Shown piece by piece: positions 32,291 to 44,712 of a stretch of DNA of 64,000 bases. The notes under the pieces are model-generated. The model worked only from the letters and a program-made list of their open reading frames with translations, had not been told where the DNA came from and did no database searches. Numbering within the stretch: the first letter of the stretch is position 1; each line of letters opens with the position of its first letter. Source of the DNA: Schistosoma mansoni. Taxonomy: Eukaryota; Platyhelminthes; Trematoda; Strigeidida; Schistosomatidae. A program made the position numbers and the translations under genes. The stretch is from NCBI RefSeq assembly GCF_000237925.1, contig NW_017385987.1:806001-870000 (forward strand). The letters run 5' to 3'.

Positions 32291-35200
32291 GTGAATGGCT
32301 TAATTGAGAAATAACCTATACTTGGGTTTCATGTTAGTTGGCATTCGTCAGTAGGACATAGCTACGATCTCCAGGGAAATAACAAGTCTTCTCTCATATG
32401 ATCCAGTGTCCAAATATGTAAGTATATGTATCTTTGCAGATGGTGAAACAAGAATTTTTTTTATCAATTAATACTTAGTAGTAATTATTGCCTAAGTAAT
32501 ATTATTTAGGAGAGAATAGGAATTCTGAGGACATGTAGATTACTTCTTTCATATTTTTAGCGTCATATGAATTAAGTGTAATGTCTTAAATAGTTTCAGA
32601 TAATACTTATCAACTATCACAGATTTTTCCATAGATGTAAAAGATTAAAGCCTCAAATAATGCGTCTGCTTATTTACAATGGATTCAAAGAGTTGACTGA
32701 ATACATCCACACTCCTATTGGAAAACTTAACACTCAAAATCACCAACAACTAAATCGTTAAGTAACAAACTAACCAATTCAAGTCATTGTATTCTATGTG
32801 ATATACTCTTTAAGTTGTTTTGTTCTATTTAAGACAGCCACTTAATCTACAAGATATAAACACTTCAAAAGTATTTTTATATGAATTTAAGTTAGAGTGA
32901 TATGGAATATCAAGTGTATTTGTGAAATACAAATGAAATTTATTTTGTACCTTGAGCTTATAACTGTATACTATGTAAAGGAATGGAACGCAATACACCT
33001 TTTATTTATAAGTATAAAACATTTTAATATCCTAACTGATGTGTATCTGAAATTTCGGAAAAAACTGTGTCAGCATTTTCTATCTAATTGTGTCACTGGT
33101 GGTTTGTTCGAAAATCTAACACTATAAATGTTACTGAATATTTTTACTTAATATTACTACTGTTCACAGATTGAACTATTGTGACTTTCTAACTGGTTAT
33201 CAGGGTTTAATAAATTCGCAGCTCGTGAACTCTGGACGAAATCTGTGGTTGAAAACTCTACAAAAACCTTAACATCAAGGTTAATCTAATCATGTTGATC
33301 AACTGATATTTATATTAATACTAGCAACCTTAAAAATCTAAGGACTTTGAGAGACCGCTAATGTCAGTTAAATTTTAGTCAATGTGTAGCTTAAACAAAG
33401 TCAGTCAATTTTCAGTTTTTCCAGAATTTTTAGCAACATTTATAGATATACAACAAAATACAACCAAAGTTCTTAAAATTTCTCAGCTGTATAAATACTC
33501 TCATAATAGATTTACAGTTGTCCATAGTTATTTCAAAACCCATCCTACTTTCTTTCATAGTTTCTAACTCAACATTTGTTTGAAAAACTTTGCGTAAATA
33601 GAGTAACAACTCATAACACGGCTACAGATTACCGTCCATTTAAAAGTCATAAATCATATTTTAAATAATTTATGGGGGTTTTTATACTCCCTTGGCATAG
33701 AAGCGTCAATTTTTAACTAATATAAAAACAGGTGCTATGAAAGAACAATCGAAAATGCCAAGTAAAAATGATCTGGAAAAAAAATATATTTGGTTTCTAT
33801 TTTATTTACAAACAAAATGTCTACTCTGTTTGGCAATTAAAGTATGCCGAATATAGATCAATTTCAGTAATATTTTCAACTCCAGCCATTGGTTTCCACC
33901 GAGTTTACTCATTTTACAGTTTTTAGTATTTTATTTTAAAATCAAGGTATGCTTCAGTGATTAACTTGCTGTATTCAGTAAGTATTGTCTTTTTTGTTTT
34001 GTATAACTTATGAAGAAATCATTTCTTTAAACTTTATTAGTCAGATATATTTTGAGTGAAATATCAGTACCTTTGACTAAGTAGGTATGAAACGTAAGAA
34101 GATTTGCACAAAATTAGCTGCAACTTCTCAAATTTACCATAGAGTCTTAAATTTTACTTCATACGTACAATGAGTTAGTTAGATTTCAATAGACTTTCAT
34201 AAGGCAAATCTGTTTTGCGATACCTATCTTATTTTTTTCTATATAACCTGTGACAATTCAGTATTAAATATTTTTCCGTTTTTAATAATAAGGTAAAAAC
34301 TCATTGTAGGATCTAGTTAGAGTCTGCATTTCAAAACAATTTGCCTTGATAATACCTTCCCCAAATACAATTTAACTAAAGTTGCCATGAATAAACTGAT
34401 AATCTGAAATCTTTGAGTAAGTTTTCATTCTGTCAAATGGCGATTAATTCAACTGAGTACGACATAATGATTGCCCACTTACCGTGATCCCTTTTGGATG
34501 ATTCTTATAAATTCTAAAAAATACAATCATTTATTTGAATAAACTAAAGTATTTTGACGATTCTGAAAACTTTAGTGATGATAAAATCACTTTTGATAGT
34601 TGACCTAGCTATTTACTAAAGACATTTAATACTTTTCATCCAGGGCTTCGGTTGGCTAAAGACAGTCAAGTAAATGTAGACAGTATCTTATTTAGCTATT
34701 ACATTAGTTGCAAATGCATTGAAGTCTATTTTGAAAGCGGAAGATTTGCTTTGAACGATCTAATTTTATTTTTGTTTAGAAATCAGTGTCAGTAAACGAT
34801 TAAGATGTTGGTTAAATTTATGCTCTTGGAAAAATGTAGATTCGAGTTGCGAGAGGATGTATTATCCGGACAACTATATATGAGCTTAAATCGATGTTTC
34901 GGTCATTACATACACAATTGTTTGTCCGAGATTCTCTTATTGAAGAATATGCCTAAATAATGTGTTGAAATATTATTTCAAATAAATAAATTTTGCCTAT
35001 TCAAATTGATAAAAAGAACTATTTGTATGAAACTTAATTTAATTGGGTGATACCAAACGTACTACTACAGTTATCGTAATAATGGAATAAACAATGTTAC
35101 GGATTAGTCATATTTAAATTCTGTTATAACAATAGGACTTTGCTTTTTATTCTATGGAAATTTATGATGATTTATGTTAATTTAACAGTCCTAGCCCGCG

Positions 35201-36339
35201 GATTTATTAAATTGTTTGATTGTAGGATATCCTTCTAAATGAATTAATATACTGAAAATTACTTTATTCATCAAGGGAGAGTATTTCAATATGAGAGGTA
35301 GGTGAACTTTAATACAACTGGACTATTCATGCTCACCGATTATCTAAATGTAGTATTATCATATTTTCACTTAAATTAGAGCTTTCTGTTTTCTTACATA
35401 CTTCACAAATTAAGTTTTCACTACACTGTATTTATGTTTTCTTAAAAAGAGGCATTTTCTTATTCAGTCGATCAAGTTTAAATTTAATGAAAATGTATCG
35501 GCAGATAACTGATAGATTATCTAGGTAAAGGTAAACGGTCAGTGACTAGAATAACTTTTGATTTAAGCATTAACAAAGTGTAAATAAATTAAGGCTTTTA
35601 ATTTATTCTCGGTAGGCGCGAAATTTACTAAGCTCTCGTCTCCAAAAACTACGCAATTTATCAATATGACAACCAACGTTTCTTACAGTTTATCAGAAAA
35701 GCATAGACAAATAATTTGTTTTAGTAAGGAACGTAACGTAATAACTATTTTTAGTAACATATCGGTTATTTCACAGTTTTTCAGTTTATTTGTCTATCGT
35801 TGTTAAAGTTTGTTAGAATTTGCTTCATAATGTAAATATTTTTATATTTACATTCTATAAAATAACTAGTAACAACGCCTCTTCATTACTAACACAAAAT
35901 CTATCAAAGTTTTAGTTCACTGTCTTTATAATACTTTATTCGAATTTAGGCGAAGCAAGTCCCCAAAGATGAAAAATGTTTTCTGTAAATCACGATCATT
36001 TACTTATAAGCAATATTTCCAATCTATTGGTAGACATTTTGCTGTTTTAAAACTTCATTTAATGGATAGAAACTAACGGTCACATCGATAAGGTTTCATA
36101 ACTTTATTTGTATTTATTATTATTTTTGCGCAATTTCATTAACCTTACAAGCCAAACTAGTAAACTTAGTGAAAAAGGAGGGTAGAATAAATTCCACCAT
36201 CAAAATTTATAAGTTACCTTAAAAATGATCATCGTTCTACTTTCCTGAGTTGATATCCCTAAAACCCTTTGATTACAATGCATTAGCACATTTGAATGGT
36301 GATTGTTTGGTTTCGTGAGATAAAAATATCCAAGTATTA
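32291..36339. other. Long AT-rich spacer
   Basis: 4 kb in which I see no supported gene, RNA gene or identifiable element; only short chance ORFs. Confidence 0.45.
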
Positions 36340-36560
36340 AAATATTTAAGATTAAACAATTCAACACTAATGATTATGGACAAAGGCTGGTAGTAGGATC
36401 TCGGATGTGTTTCGTCCCATTTGAGACTCATCAACTGGATATACTTGTATTCTAGTGTTGATGTACACTCCGGGATTCGAATTCACTACTGTTCACCTCA
36501 AACCTCATCATGCTATCAGCTTAGCTACTAAGTCCCGATGGCCATTGTTTTGTGAAATGG
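36340..36560 (-). mobile_element. SM-alpha SINE, old copy
   Basis: Minus-strand copy with a tRNA-like head (box A region about 36515-36532, box B RC gaattcgaatccc about 36474-36486). The hammerhead has TTGATGA in place of CTGATGA (C3 lost) and its downstream stem I strand no longer pairs, so it is inactive. The 3' tail is missing here. A short tail-like piece follows at about 36590-36655. Confidence 0.8.
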
Positions 36561-37124
36561 GGACAGTTTTAATTCATATATATCGGTTATTTGGAGCTTA
36601 CTATTGATGTTAAAGGCTGTAATTGACCAGTATCTAATTAATTACAGTTCTCAACATCAATAAGATTTCAAATTATCAATAGAAATAAATGATCATTGTG
36701 ATTTGATAAGTTAATCTATTTTAAACCAGATATAAGGGAATGAATGATTTTTTTTTCTCAAGTGACTGGTCAAGTTATATATTTTGATTCTTCCCTGAAC
36801 AAATTATTTGACTTTTAGATAGAAAAAAAGAAGCAACGACAAATATTTGTGTACATATATTACTAATTAAAAAAAAGAAAAATTCATGATTTCATTAAAT
36901 GATCATATGGAATAAGATTTAAAAGATAAATTCACACACAAACATACAAATTACATTGACATATTTAAAGGAAAAACAAAACAACCATATTACACAGTCC
37001 TACAACAGATTTACTTGTGAAAAAGTATATTTTTATTACTATTATCGTTTCAAACATAATTAAATTGTTTTTTTTTAAAGAAAACATGCATAGAAAAAAA
37101 GAAGAATAAGTATTTTCATAGTTG
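36561..37124. other. Spacer with an SM-alpha tail trace
   Basis: 36590-36655 resembles a degraded SM-alpha 3' tail in minus orientation (ttatttggagctt .. attgatgttaaaggctgtaa). The rest is AT-rich and unassigned. Confidence 0.45.
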
Positions 37125-37485
37125 AGATCATGAGTCAATCGAAGCTAAACCACCATGGAAAACCTGGAAGCACTGAACGGCCATTTCGTCCCATTGTGGG
37201 ACTCTCAGCAGTATGCATCCACGATCCTGCCTCCTGAGATTCGAACCCAGGACTGATCAGTCACGCACGTGAGCGCTTAACCTCTAGACCACTGAGCCGG
37301 CCGGCATTCAACGGTGTTAATGCCTAACTTCAACCGATTTACGAAATTGAGCGACACATTCGAATCTTGTGAGGCGGGATCGTGGGTGCACGTTACTGAG
37401 GAGTCCCACAATAGAACGAAACGGCCATCCAGTGCTTTCAGGTTTCCCATGGTGGTCTAGCTTCAATTGATTCATGATCTCAACT
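37125..37485. mobile_element. Head-to-head SINE-B pair
   Basis: 37125-37312 is a nearly full SINE-B on the minus strand (box A RC tctagaccactgagccgg; box B RC gattcgaacccag). 37362-37485 is a SINE-B on the plus strand lacking its head. Between them is gccggccggcattcaacggt and the SINE-B 5' flank. The minus copy has one base missing in the ribozyme core (CTGAGA..). The plus copy keeps CTGAGGA and GAAAC but its stem I does not pair. Both are probably inactive. Confidence 0.85.
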
Positions 37486-40400
37486 ATAGAAATACTGAGA
37501 TCTCCCCAAAACTCTCTCTGATAAGAAGACTTCGTAACAAAAAAAATTGATTAATAATTTACCAACAGTTTTATCATGAAAAAAGCATGTTAATATAATC
37601 AAAGGATTAAACATTCAAATAAAACGAAATGAAATATATATATATATCATATATAATCCATTTCTAATCAATATAAATAAAAAATATACACATAAAAAAT
37701 AAGACAAAAAAATTTAGGAAAAACAAACATTTTTGATCAATAGAGAAAGAAAGAAAAAAAAAGAAAAACATGAGAGGAAAAGATTTATGATCATCAATAA
37801 TTGATTACTTTATTAATATATTTCAAAGTATAATCTATATATATTTTGAATTCTGTTGTGTTCATTGTATAAGATTTAATAAAATATAAACAAAAAAAGC
37901 CAGCTGTTTTTCATTTGTACATAAATATATATATATATATATATGTACGGTGTGGGTTCATCTATTTATGACCAAGTCTTATTTGTTTATTTATTTTTTT
38001 TTTAGTTTTTTCATTTTGTTTATTTTTTTTCTTCAAATAAGTTTATAAATGACTAAATGTTCACAATTCAATATTCAATTTAAATAAACAAAACATTAAT
38101 AAGTTATTATTATTATTATTTTATAGATTCATTAACAGATTTTATGTAAAATTTTTATATTCACCAAAAAAAAAAACAATAAAACTTTAAATAATAAATA
38201 AAAGCATAGAATTCGTATATTATTTAATTTATACAAAAGAAAATGTATATCATAATCAGATTATTTATGAAATTCAAATTACTTAAAACATCAAAAAAAA
38301 AGTGAAATAAACATTAGGATTTTAATGTTCTCATGGATACTGATACAAAGTCAATTATATATTTGTAAAATGTATTCAAATGACGTAATGTACTTGAAGA
38401 AATATTACAAGATTTCATCTTATTTGAGCTGGTTATTTTAAATTTATTTTTTCAAACTGATAGCTTGAAGTTAATATTTCAATGGATTGAAACTTTGAGC
38501 TACACATGGTTTGTTTACAGGTAAATATTCGAAAAAAACTTGCAGGCAGACTATGTAGTTAATAATCTGGAAAAAAGGAAAAAGAAAATGAATTTCGATT
38601 TATTCCTTAATATTGAGAGGAGATTACGATATGTTTAAGAGTTCTGAAATAAAATACAATAACTTTGCCAATACTCCATAGTTTTAATTGATTCTTCATC
38701 TGACGTTAGTACATAATGAAAACTAGCTTCAAATTATTACGAAATAATTTCCAGAAAGTTCAGTAAAATTCATAGATGATTCAGTGGAACTAAATGCACA
38801 AAATGACATAAAACGGATTAAACAACCTACTTGCATATTAAACAACTGAAAGAATCAAATATAGTTATTTGCTTTTTAGATTATTTATCTGATTTAAATA
38901 CACATGTCCCTCGAATCGTTACATGTAAATCCATTATGTTTAATTTAAAATTCATGTTTGCGTAAGAAATTTTCACTTATGAAAAAGTCAATTTACAAGA
39001 TAATAAAATGTAGTATAAAATCTTAAAAATGTAGCATGTTCGTGGATATAGGCTTTAAATAAAATTAAACCTCATATCCGGTTGTTTCGTTGATTCCTGT
39101 GATTGAACTGTAAGGTTTTTAGAAATCTTAGGCATTATCTTGTTTTTAGACATTTAGATATGCATGTCCATATATATATATATATATTAAACTGACGTTT
39201 GTTGCACTTAAAAATCAATACATTACACAACATTATTTAACGCCATTTTGTCGAGCTGTTAGGGGTGATTAAATTCTATCTGTCGAGCTAACAATGTTCA
39301 TATAATCAAGTTATATGTCAATGTGAAGCAACAATTATAAATATTAGGTACTTATAGGTGATTAATAAGATACTTACCTCTATTCAATCACTTAAGTTTT
39401 CGCCAATTTTCTTTTTTAACTCTTAACCAAAACTCACGTATATGTACCGGAAATATTATAAATAAAGTATGATGTAATATTACATATATAAAATCCCACT
39501 ATCCACTTTATAAAATTATGTAATTTTAAGAAGTAGTTGTTATGATACTTTTCAAAATACAAAAAAGTATCTTTTGAATGATGTTGTACACTAAGTACAA
39601 GATGTATTGTGACAATATTTTATAAATCAAATGCCTTAGTTTATTATTTTTTATAAAAATGCAATTCCGCTTTATAACAATACATAGAAACCTATCAAAT
39701 TGAATCACTTACTAGGTATTCCACCTAAAATTATTAAGAAATATGTATAGGGTTTAACAGAGAGCTTGATTTTGTACATCCGAGTAACTGAAATTCTTTT
39801 TTTCAAACATATCAGATAAGAAAATGTCATTGAAACATCATATTTTAATATTTCAGGGAATTAAACATTTATCAAGGTAGAATGACAACTTACTTTAGAA
39901 ATTTCTACAAGAATAATGATTACGTAGTTTATTGTAAACTACCGGAAGTCAAAAAATCCTTTAACCTGACCTCCTCAGTGAATCAAATTTTTTCTTAAAC
40001 AATCTTGTTAGTTTTATTTATTATTTACAATATACATAGTGATAGCGTGTTTTAAAAAGATGTTTTCACTGTTTCTTACTTATTATTACCTGGAAAAAAT
40101 GGAAATGAGTCGAAACCTTAACGGGATTTGTGAAGTGCACTTTTGAAATAACAAGGAGATGGTACCTCTTATGAGAACCAACTACAGGCTTCGTTTTACA
40201 AACAGTATTTGCTAACCGGTAAAAAAGATGGCTAAACAGTAAAAAAATCTTTCTTATCTATCCAAATGTTATTGCTAAATATGTTTACCATCATGCATGT
40301 TCAAACATAGAAATATCATCAATTTATACAAACAAACTATTATCAGTGAAATCTATATGTTGCTTTTTCTGGGATACTCCGGATATGAAAAATGGGTGGA

Positions 40401-40812
40401 ACCTGAATAAAATAACTTATTTTCCTTTACTTTGAAAGTAAAATAAACGATGAACCACTAGATTAGAGCCAACAGATTGTTAAAAACTGCTGGGAAAACT
40501 GTATAAACTGCATAATTTCAAATAGTTGGTCCTAAAAAATGCAGCCATGCTTGATTTAAACGAGTTACATTCAAAGTGGCTTTTTTTGTAATCTCAACAG
40601 GGTTGTAGTGCCCTCTACAAGGATCCATTGCTAGACCAGTATTATTAATAGCTAAAAGTTGTGATTATTAAAAGGTTAAATACGTTTAAACCTTTAAAAA
40701 AAATAAAATATAAGATGAATAGGATATGAATTTTGAAATATCTAAGAACAAAGATAATTGTTTTATATACGTCCAAAATTATAACATTTAAAACATACTC
40801 ATGTCAATAAAT
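37486..40812. other. AT-rich region 3' of the TRIM9-like gene
   Basis: No other gene seen. Contains (TA)n runs at about 37926-37945 and 39172-39186. The right part probably holds the 3' UTR of the TRIM9-like gene. A possible minus-strand AATAAA lies at 40013-40018, but many similar strings occur. Confidence 0.4.
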
Positions 40813-41210
40813 TCATTGCCTTAATCCTTTGCTTTGTAGTGTAGAAGGTAGGGTTAAAACAGTGGTTGCCATAGAAGTGGTTTCAGTTCCTGTTCCACCA
40901 CCAGAACTATCTTCATCACTTTCTTCACTCTCACTAGGAGCTTCTAAACCAGAATGTAAAGTTAATTGAATAGCTCTTGTTAAACTGACAGCTGGATAAT
41001 AAATCCCACTTGGTAAATTAGTAAACGCAATTGGACCATGTGGTTGATCATTTAAATAATAAGATAAACTGCCTCTATTACAATCAAATCGAATACCAAC
41101 TACACTACCAGCATGTATTCCACCATCAGTTCGTTCAAAATGTTCTCCATTATGTAAAAACCAACTTCGTTTATAATCAAAATAAATTGACCAACTTTTC
41201 ATATCAAGAC
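40813..41210 (-). CDS. TRIM9: TRIM9/67-like E3 ligase, last coding exon (SPRY second half)
   Basis: The exon opens after the acceptor ..acaactttag (AG at 41211-41212) and ends at TGA 40813-40815. Its frame continues the exon at 51301: codon G|GT spans the junction. The protein reads LDMKSWSIYFDYKRSWFLH, NGEHFERTDGGIHAGSVVG, LSYYLNDQPHGPIAF and YYPAVSLTRAIQLTLHSGLE, aligning with TRIM9 KAWAMYVDNNRSWFMH, TEGGITKG, LTFFINDEQQGPIAF and FFPAVSLNRNVQVTLHTGL. This completes the SPRY domain. About 40 extra residues follow: an acidic/serine run (ESEESDEDSSGGG), then a Thr/Ser-rich end. TRIM9 is a RING-type ubiquitin ligase of neurons that binds netrin receptors and the exocytosis machinery. That role is inferred for the fluke. 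Confidence 0.9.
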
Positions 41211-41739
41211 CTAAAGTTGTAGAGAAGAGAAATATAAAACAAATATTTAGATTGATTCTTTTTGTTTTAATCAATTTAATTTACATTATATACTGATAAT
41301 AAAATAAAACGTTTTCAATATGTTATATTGCATCAAAATGATTGTGTTGTAACATTTAATTTTTGTTTACAATTAAAGTAAATGGAAATTTGTCAGTTGG
41401 ATTTATATTTAACAAGATTAATGCAACATATTTAAATTCATATTACAAAGTGAATTAACACACCTTGATATTACAGTAAGATTTTTAGTATACTACTAAC
41501 AGATCAATCAATAAGTTGGATTTGATTTGTTCCCAAACTTTCCCTGATTTATATTTAGGATGACGAGTTTATAAAACAACTTACATTCTTTTTTTACTTC
41601 ATTCAAACATCAATTAATCGGTGGATAATTCAAATTATGTGTTTGGTTGGTTTTGCTTTCCTCATAGATCACTTCACAAACTGATGGGATTTTATTTTTA
41701 TCATTGTGGATAATATGTCGTTTTCACTCAACAATATTT

Positions 41740-41935
41740 TTGTAGTTGAAATCGTGAATCAATTGAAGCTAGACCACCATGGAAAACTAGGAAGCACTGG
41801 ACGGTCGTTTCTTCCTATTAAACGGCTTCTCAGCAGTGCGCATCCACGATTCCGCCTCGCGAGATTCGAACCCAGGACCTATTATTCTCGCGCGAGCGCT
41901 TAACCACTAGACCACTGAGCCGGCATCGAACAATA
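41740..41935 (-). mobile_element. SINE-B copy in TRIM9 intron
   Basis: A complete minus-strand SINE-B with good box A (RC tggtctagtggttaagcg) and box B (RC gggttcgaatctc). The hammerhead keeps stem I GCACTG/CAGTGC and GAAAC, but the core is CTGAGAA and stem II is damaged, so it is inactive. It lies in the sense orientation of the host gene. Confidence 0.87.
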
Positions 41936-42204
41936 TTTTACAAAATGAATAGAAGAGAATGCTGAGTAAGCTTATCTTGAATCTGAAGAATTCTTACTAG
42001 AGAAAATTATTGCAGATGTAATAAATCATCTACTCAAGTAGTATTTTCATCCTGCGTATAAAAACAGATATGTATAGCTTGTCACGTTATTCGACAGTTG
42101 AAAACTATATTAAATTTTCAAATGGTGAATATTCTTAGTTGACAATAAACCTAAATTGTCATGTAGTTATTTGTTACATCATCTTCGTTTTCATAGTCAA
42201 TTAT

Positions 42205-42310
42205 TATCTATAAGAACTTTCGTCTAAATTGGAGCGAACAGTTTCACAGTATTTGGGAGCCAAGTTGATGTAAGACATTAAATAGAAAGATTATATTTGT
42301 AAAATCTTAG
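42205..42310 (-). repeat. Unclassified dispersed repeat D, copy 2
   Basis: Minus-strand match to 30955-31110 and 62400-62525: agaactttcgtctaaatt, agttgatgtaagacattaa and ttgtaaaatcttagcgaat read on the plus strand. Function and family unknown. Confidence 0.65.
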
Positions 42311-42689
42311 CGAATGAGAAGTGTATTTTATAAGGTGAAATTTTAATAAAATCATCTAGTAATAAACAATCAACTTAATTTTCACTTGTAATCACACCTG
42401 CCAGTAAGGAATTCGCATCAAAGAATATTATGAGTTTGCGTAATCTAATCTGTTTATTCTTTTTTAAGAATTACATCAAGTTTATGATGATGTCTTAATA
42501 ATAGACACCTATAGTTAACTACTGAGTAAAAATTGTTTAACAATCCAGAATAGAAGTTTCCATTACAAGAAAGTCATTCTTCATAATAAGAGTATTCTGA
42601 ATAATAATTTTGAAAGAAAAAATGACTGAGAAGAAATTTTTATAGAACTATTGTTTTTATATTTAGTATTGGAATCTTAGATCTTCGTT

Positions 42690-42835
42690 TTATTGATTTT
42701 GCAACTTGTCAGTTGAATGTACGTACATCCTAGTGTTAATACTCATCCCAGGACTAGAACCCAGTACATTCCACTTTAAACGCTAGAGATTTTATCCACT
42801 GAGTTAATAAGTTCAGATATCCATTCAGTAAAACG
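42690..42835 (-). mobile_element. SM-alpha SINE, head only
   Basis: Minus-strand tRNA-like head (box A RC tccactgagttaataag near 42797; box B RC gactagaaccc near 42754) that breaks off just as the hammerhead begins. Confidence 0.72.
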
Positions 42836-42879
42836 AAACATACAGTATATATATATCATTATAAAGAAGGGTTTAACTT

Positions 42880-43320
42880 ATTCAATCGACTCATGATTTC
42901 AACTATATAAAATTACTAAAATCTCCACAAAACCCACTTCTCATAATGATCATATGCCCACTAGTGACTGACTCCATGAGGTATTTCCTGGAGTTCTAGT
43001 CAGAAGCAGTGACCAGTGGAGTTCAACCAGGTCTGTTGTGAGATAGTAACTCACTGAAGACATTGGTGAATGGTTGCTCAGTTTCGTGGATTGGTTGAAG
43101 TTAGACATTAACACTGTTGGATACCGGCTCAGTGGTTTAGTGGTTAAGCGCTCACCCGCAAGACTGATAGGTCCTGGGTTGGAATCTCGCGAGACGGGAT
43201 AATGGATGCGCACTGCTGAGGAGTCCCACAATGGGATGAAACGGCTGTCCAGTGCTTCCAGGTTTTCCATAGTGGTTTAGACTCAATTGACTCATGATTT
43301 CAACTATATAAAATTAACTT
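42880..43320 (+). mobile_element. SINE-B tandem (1.5 units, 401-bp period)
   Basis: 42883 and 43284 begin the same 3' motif (caat[c/t]gactcatgatttc), so the unit repeats every 401 bp. The first, partial unit gives the 3' end and a spacer (ccactagtgactgactccat .. gatagtaactcactgaagac); the second unit is complete. Its box A is ggtttagtggttaagcg (about 43134-43150) and its box B ggttggaatct (43177-43187). The spacer shows that SINE-B is part of a longer repeat than its tRNA-ribozyme core. Confidence 0.83.
43210..43255 (+). ncRNA. Hammerhead ribozyme in SINE-B, core intact
   Basis: Stem I is GCACTG (43210-43215) with CAGTGC (43250-43255), perfect. Core CTGAGGA (43216-43222) fits CUGANGA. Stem II is GTCCC (43223-43227) with GGGAT (43233-43237), five pairs including one G.U. 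GAAA is at 43238-43241. Stem III is ACGG with CTGT, including one G.U and no real loop. The triplet GTC ends at 43249, so the predicted cut is 43249|43250. Such a short closed stem III usually favours a dimeric fold, as is known for SM-alpha, and this copy sits in a tandem. Confidence 0.83.
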
Positions 43321-43669
43321 ATTCCATAGTTCATTATCTTAACAAGATTCTGAACAAAGGCTAATAAATAATTCAATCAAGATTGTAAGTAAGATAATTG
43401 GAATTCTTTTTTAATATTAAAAAAACAAAGAAACATTTAATGTATAAGTCTATATAATAAATATGTTAGTATAAAATGAAAAATAACTATAAATTGTTAT
43501 ATTGTATCATTATTAGTATTATTATCATTATAATTATTATTTCTTTAATAATTTGAATAAACTTAGAAACTGCTACATATGATAAATTAATTCAAGATTA
43601 AATTAAAATAATGATATAGTCTTAAAAATTATATAAATAACTCGTAATAAAATATTTATTTATTTTATA

Positions 43670-43910
43670 TAGTTGAGATCATGAGTCAATTGAAGCTAGA
43701 CCAACATGGAAAACCTGAAAGCACCGAGTGACCGTTCCGTCCCATTGTGGGAATCCTCAGCAGTGCGCATCCACGATCTCGCCTCGCGAGATTCCAACTC
43801 AGGGCCTATCAGTCTCGCGGGCGAGCCCTTAACCACTAGACCATTGAGCCGGCATTCAATGGTGTTTATGTCTAACTTCAACCGATCTACGAAATTGTGG
43901 TAAGTATTGA
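43670..43910 (-). mobile_element. SINE-B copy in TRIM9 intron
   Basis: A complete minus-strand copy with box A, box B (RC gagttggaatctc) and 5' flank (RC gaagttagacataaacacc). In the ribozyme CTGAGGA is kept, but GAAAC is GGAAC and stem II loses its first pair, so it is inactive. Confidence 0.86.
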
Positions 43911-44198
43911 GATTTAATAGTTCATTAATGATCATTCTTATAAACTGATGAAAACAGAAATTGATAAACAATATACTCTCTGAATATCTTACACCTATAC
44001 AGAAGATCAGTCTTAGATCGAATAACCTAGTGATATTACTTAAAAATGGGCTCAAATCCCATGGAGTGCATCACTTTCAATACGATTTCAGATATACCTT
44101 ATTGATGAATGTCAGCTAGTATTGAAAGTAGGTTCAGGAACTTTCTACTGATTCCTTTCAAGTAATTTGAATGCATATAAGTAGATAATCTCATTTAT

Positions 44199-44712
44199 AT
44201 GCCCTGGTACGGCTGAGAGGGCGGAGAGTCCGTTCTTCCTCTCGAAATACTTTCACATGGCTACGCGTATATAGACTCTGCCAGGGAAGTCCTACTCACT
44301 GCCTTCTCGTGGCGGGGGTGTTGTTTACGAAATTGATAGGACAAAAAGCGAATGTCCGGCGCTTTAACCGGGTTGGTGGACACGGAAAGTCCACCTAGGG
44401 GAGTTGGGAAACCCTGATTCCGAGCCAATGGTGCACGTGGGCTTCAGTATCCTGAGGGAACAAATGGCGTATTAATCAATCGTTGATCACCGGCCTCCAT
44501 GGGACTACATCTGCTCACGATGCTCCACTGTCTTGTGGATCAGATATTTAGGTCGAAGGCTCCCGGTGTGACCCCTTTAGAAAACTACCTGCTTCAGTTT
44601 GGGCACCTGGGCAGTATCACAGCCCTCACGTAAATCAAATGAGATTTGTGTGGCGCATATGTATCTGGTTCCCCTTTGTACCAATATTTATGTGTTTAAA
44701 TAAATAAATAAA
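44199..44712 (+). mobile_element. 514-bp element sharing the 3' tail of a LINE (copy 2)
   Basis: Matches 14767-15285 from the same start (atgccctggtacggc) to the same end (tttaaataaataaataa), about 90% identical by eye. See copy 1. Antisense to the TRIM9-like gene. Confidence 0.72.
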
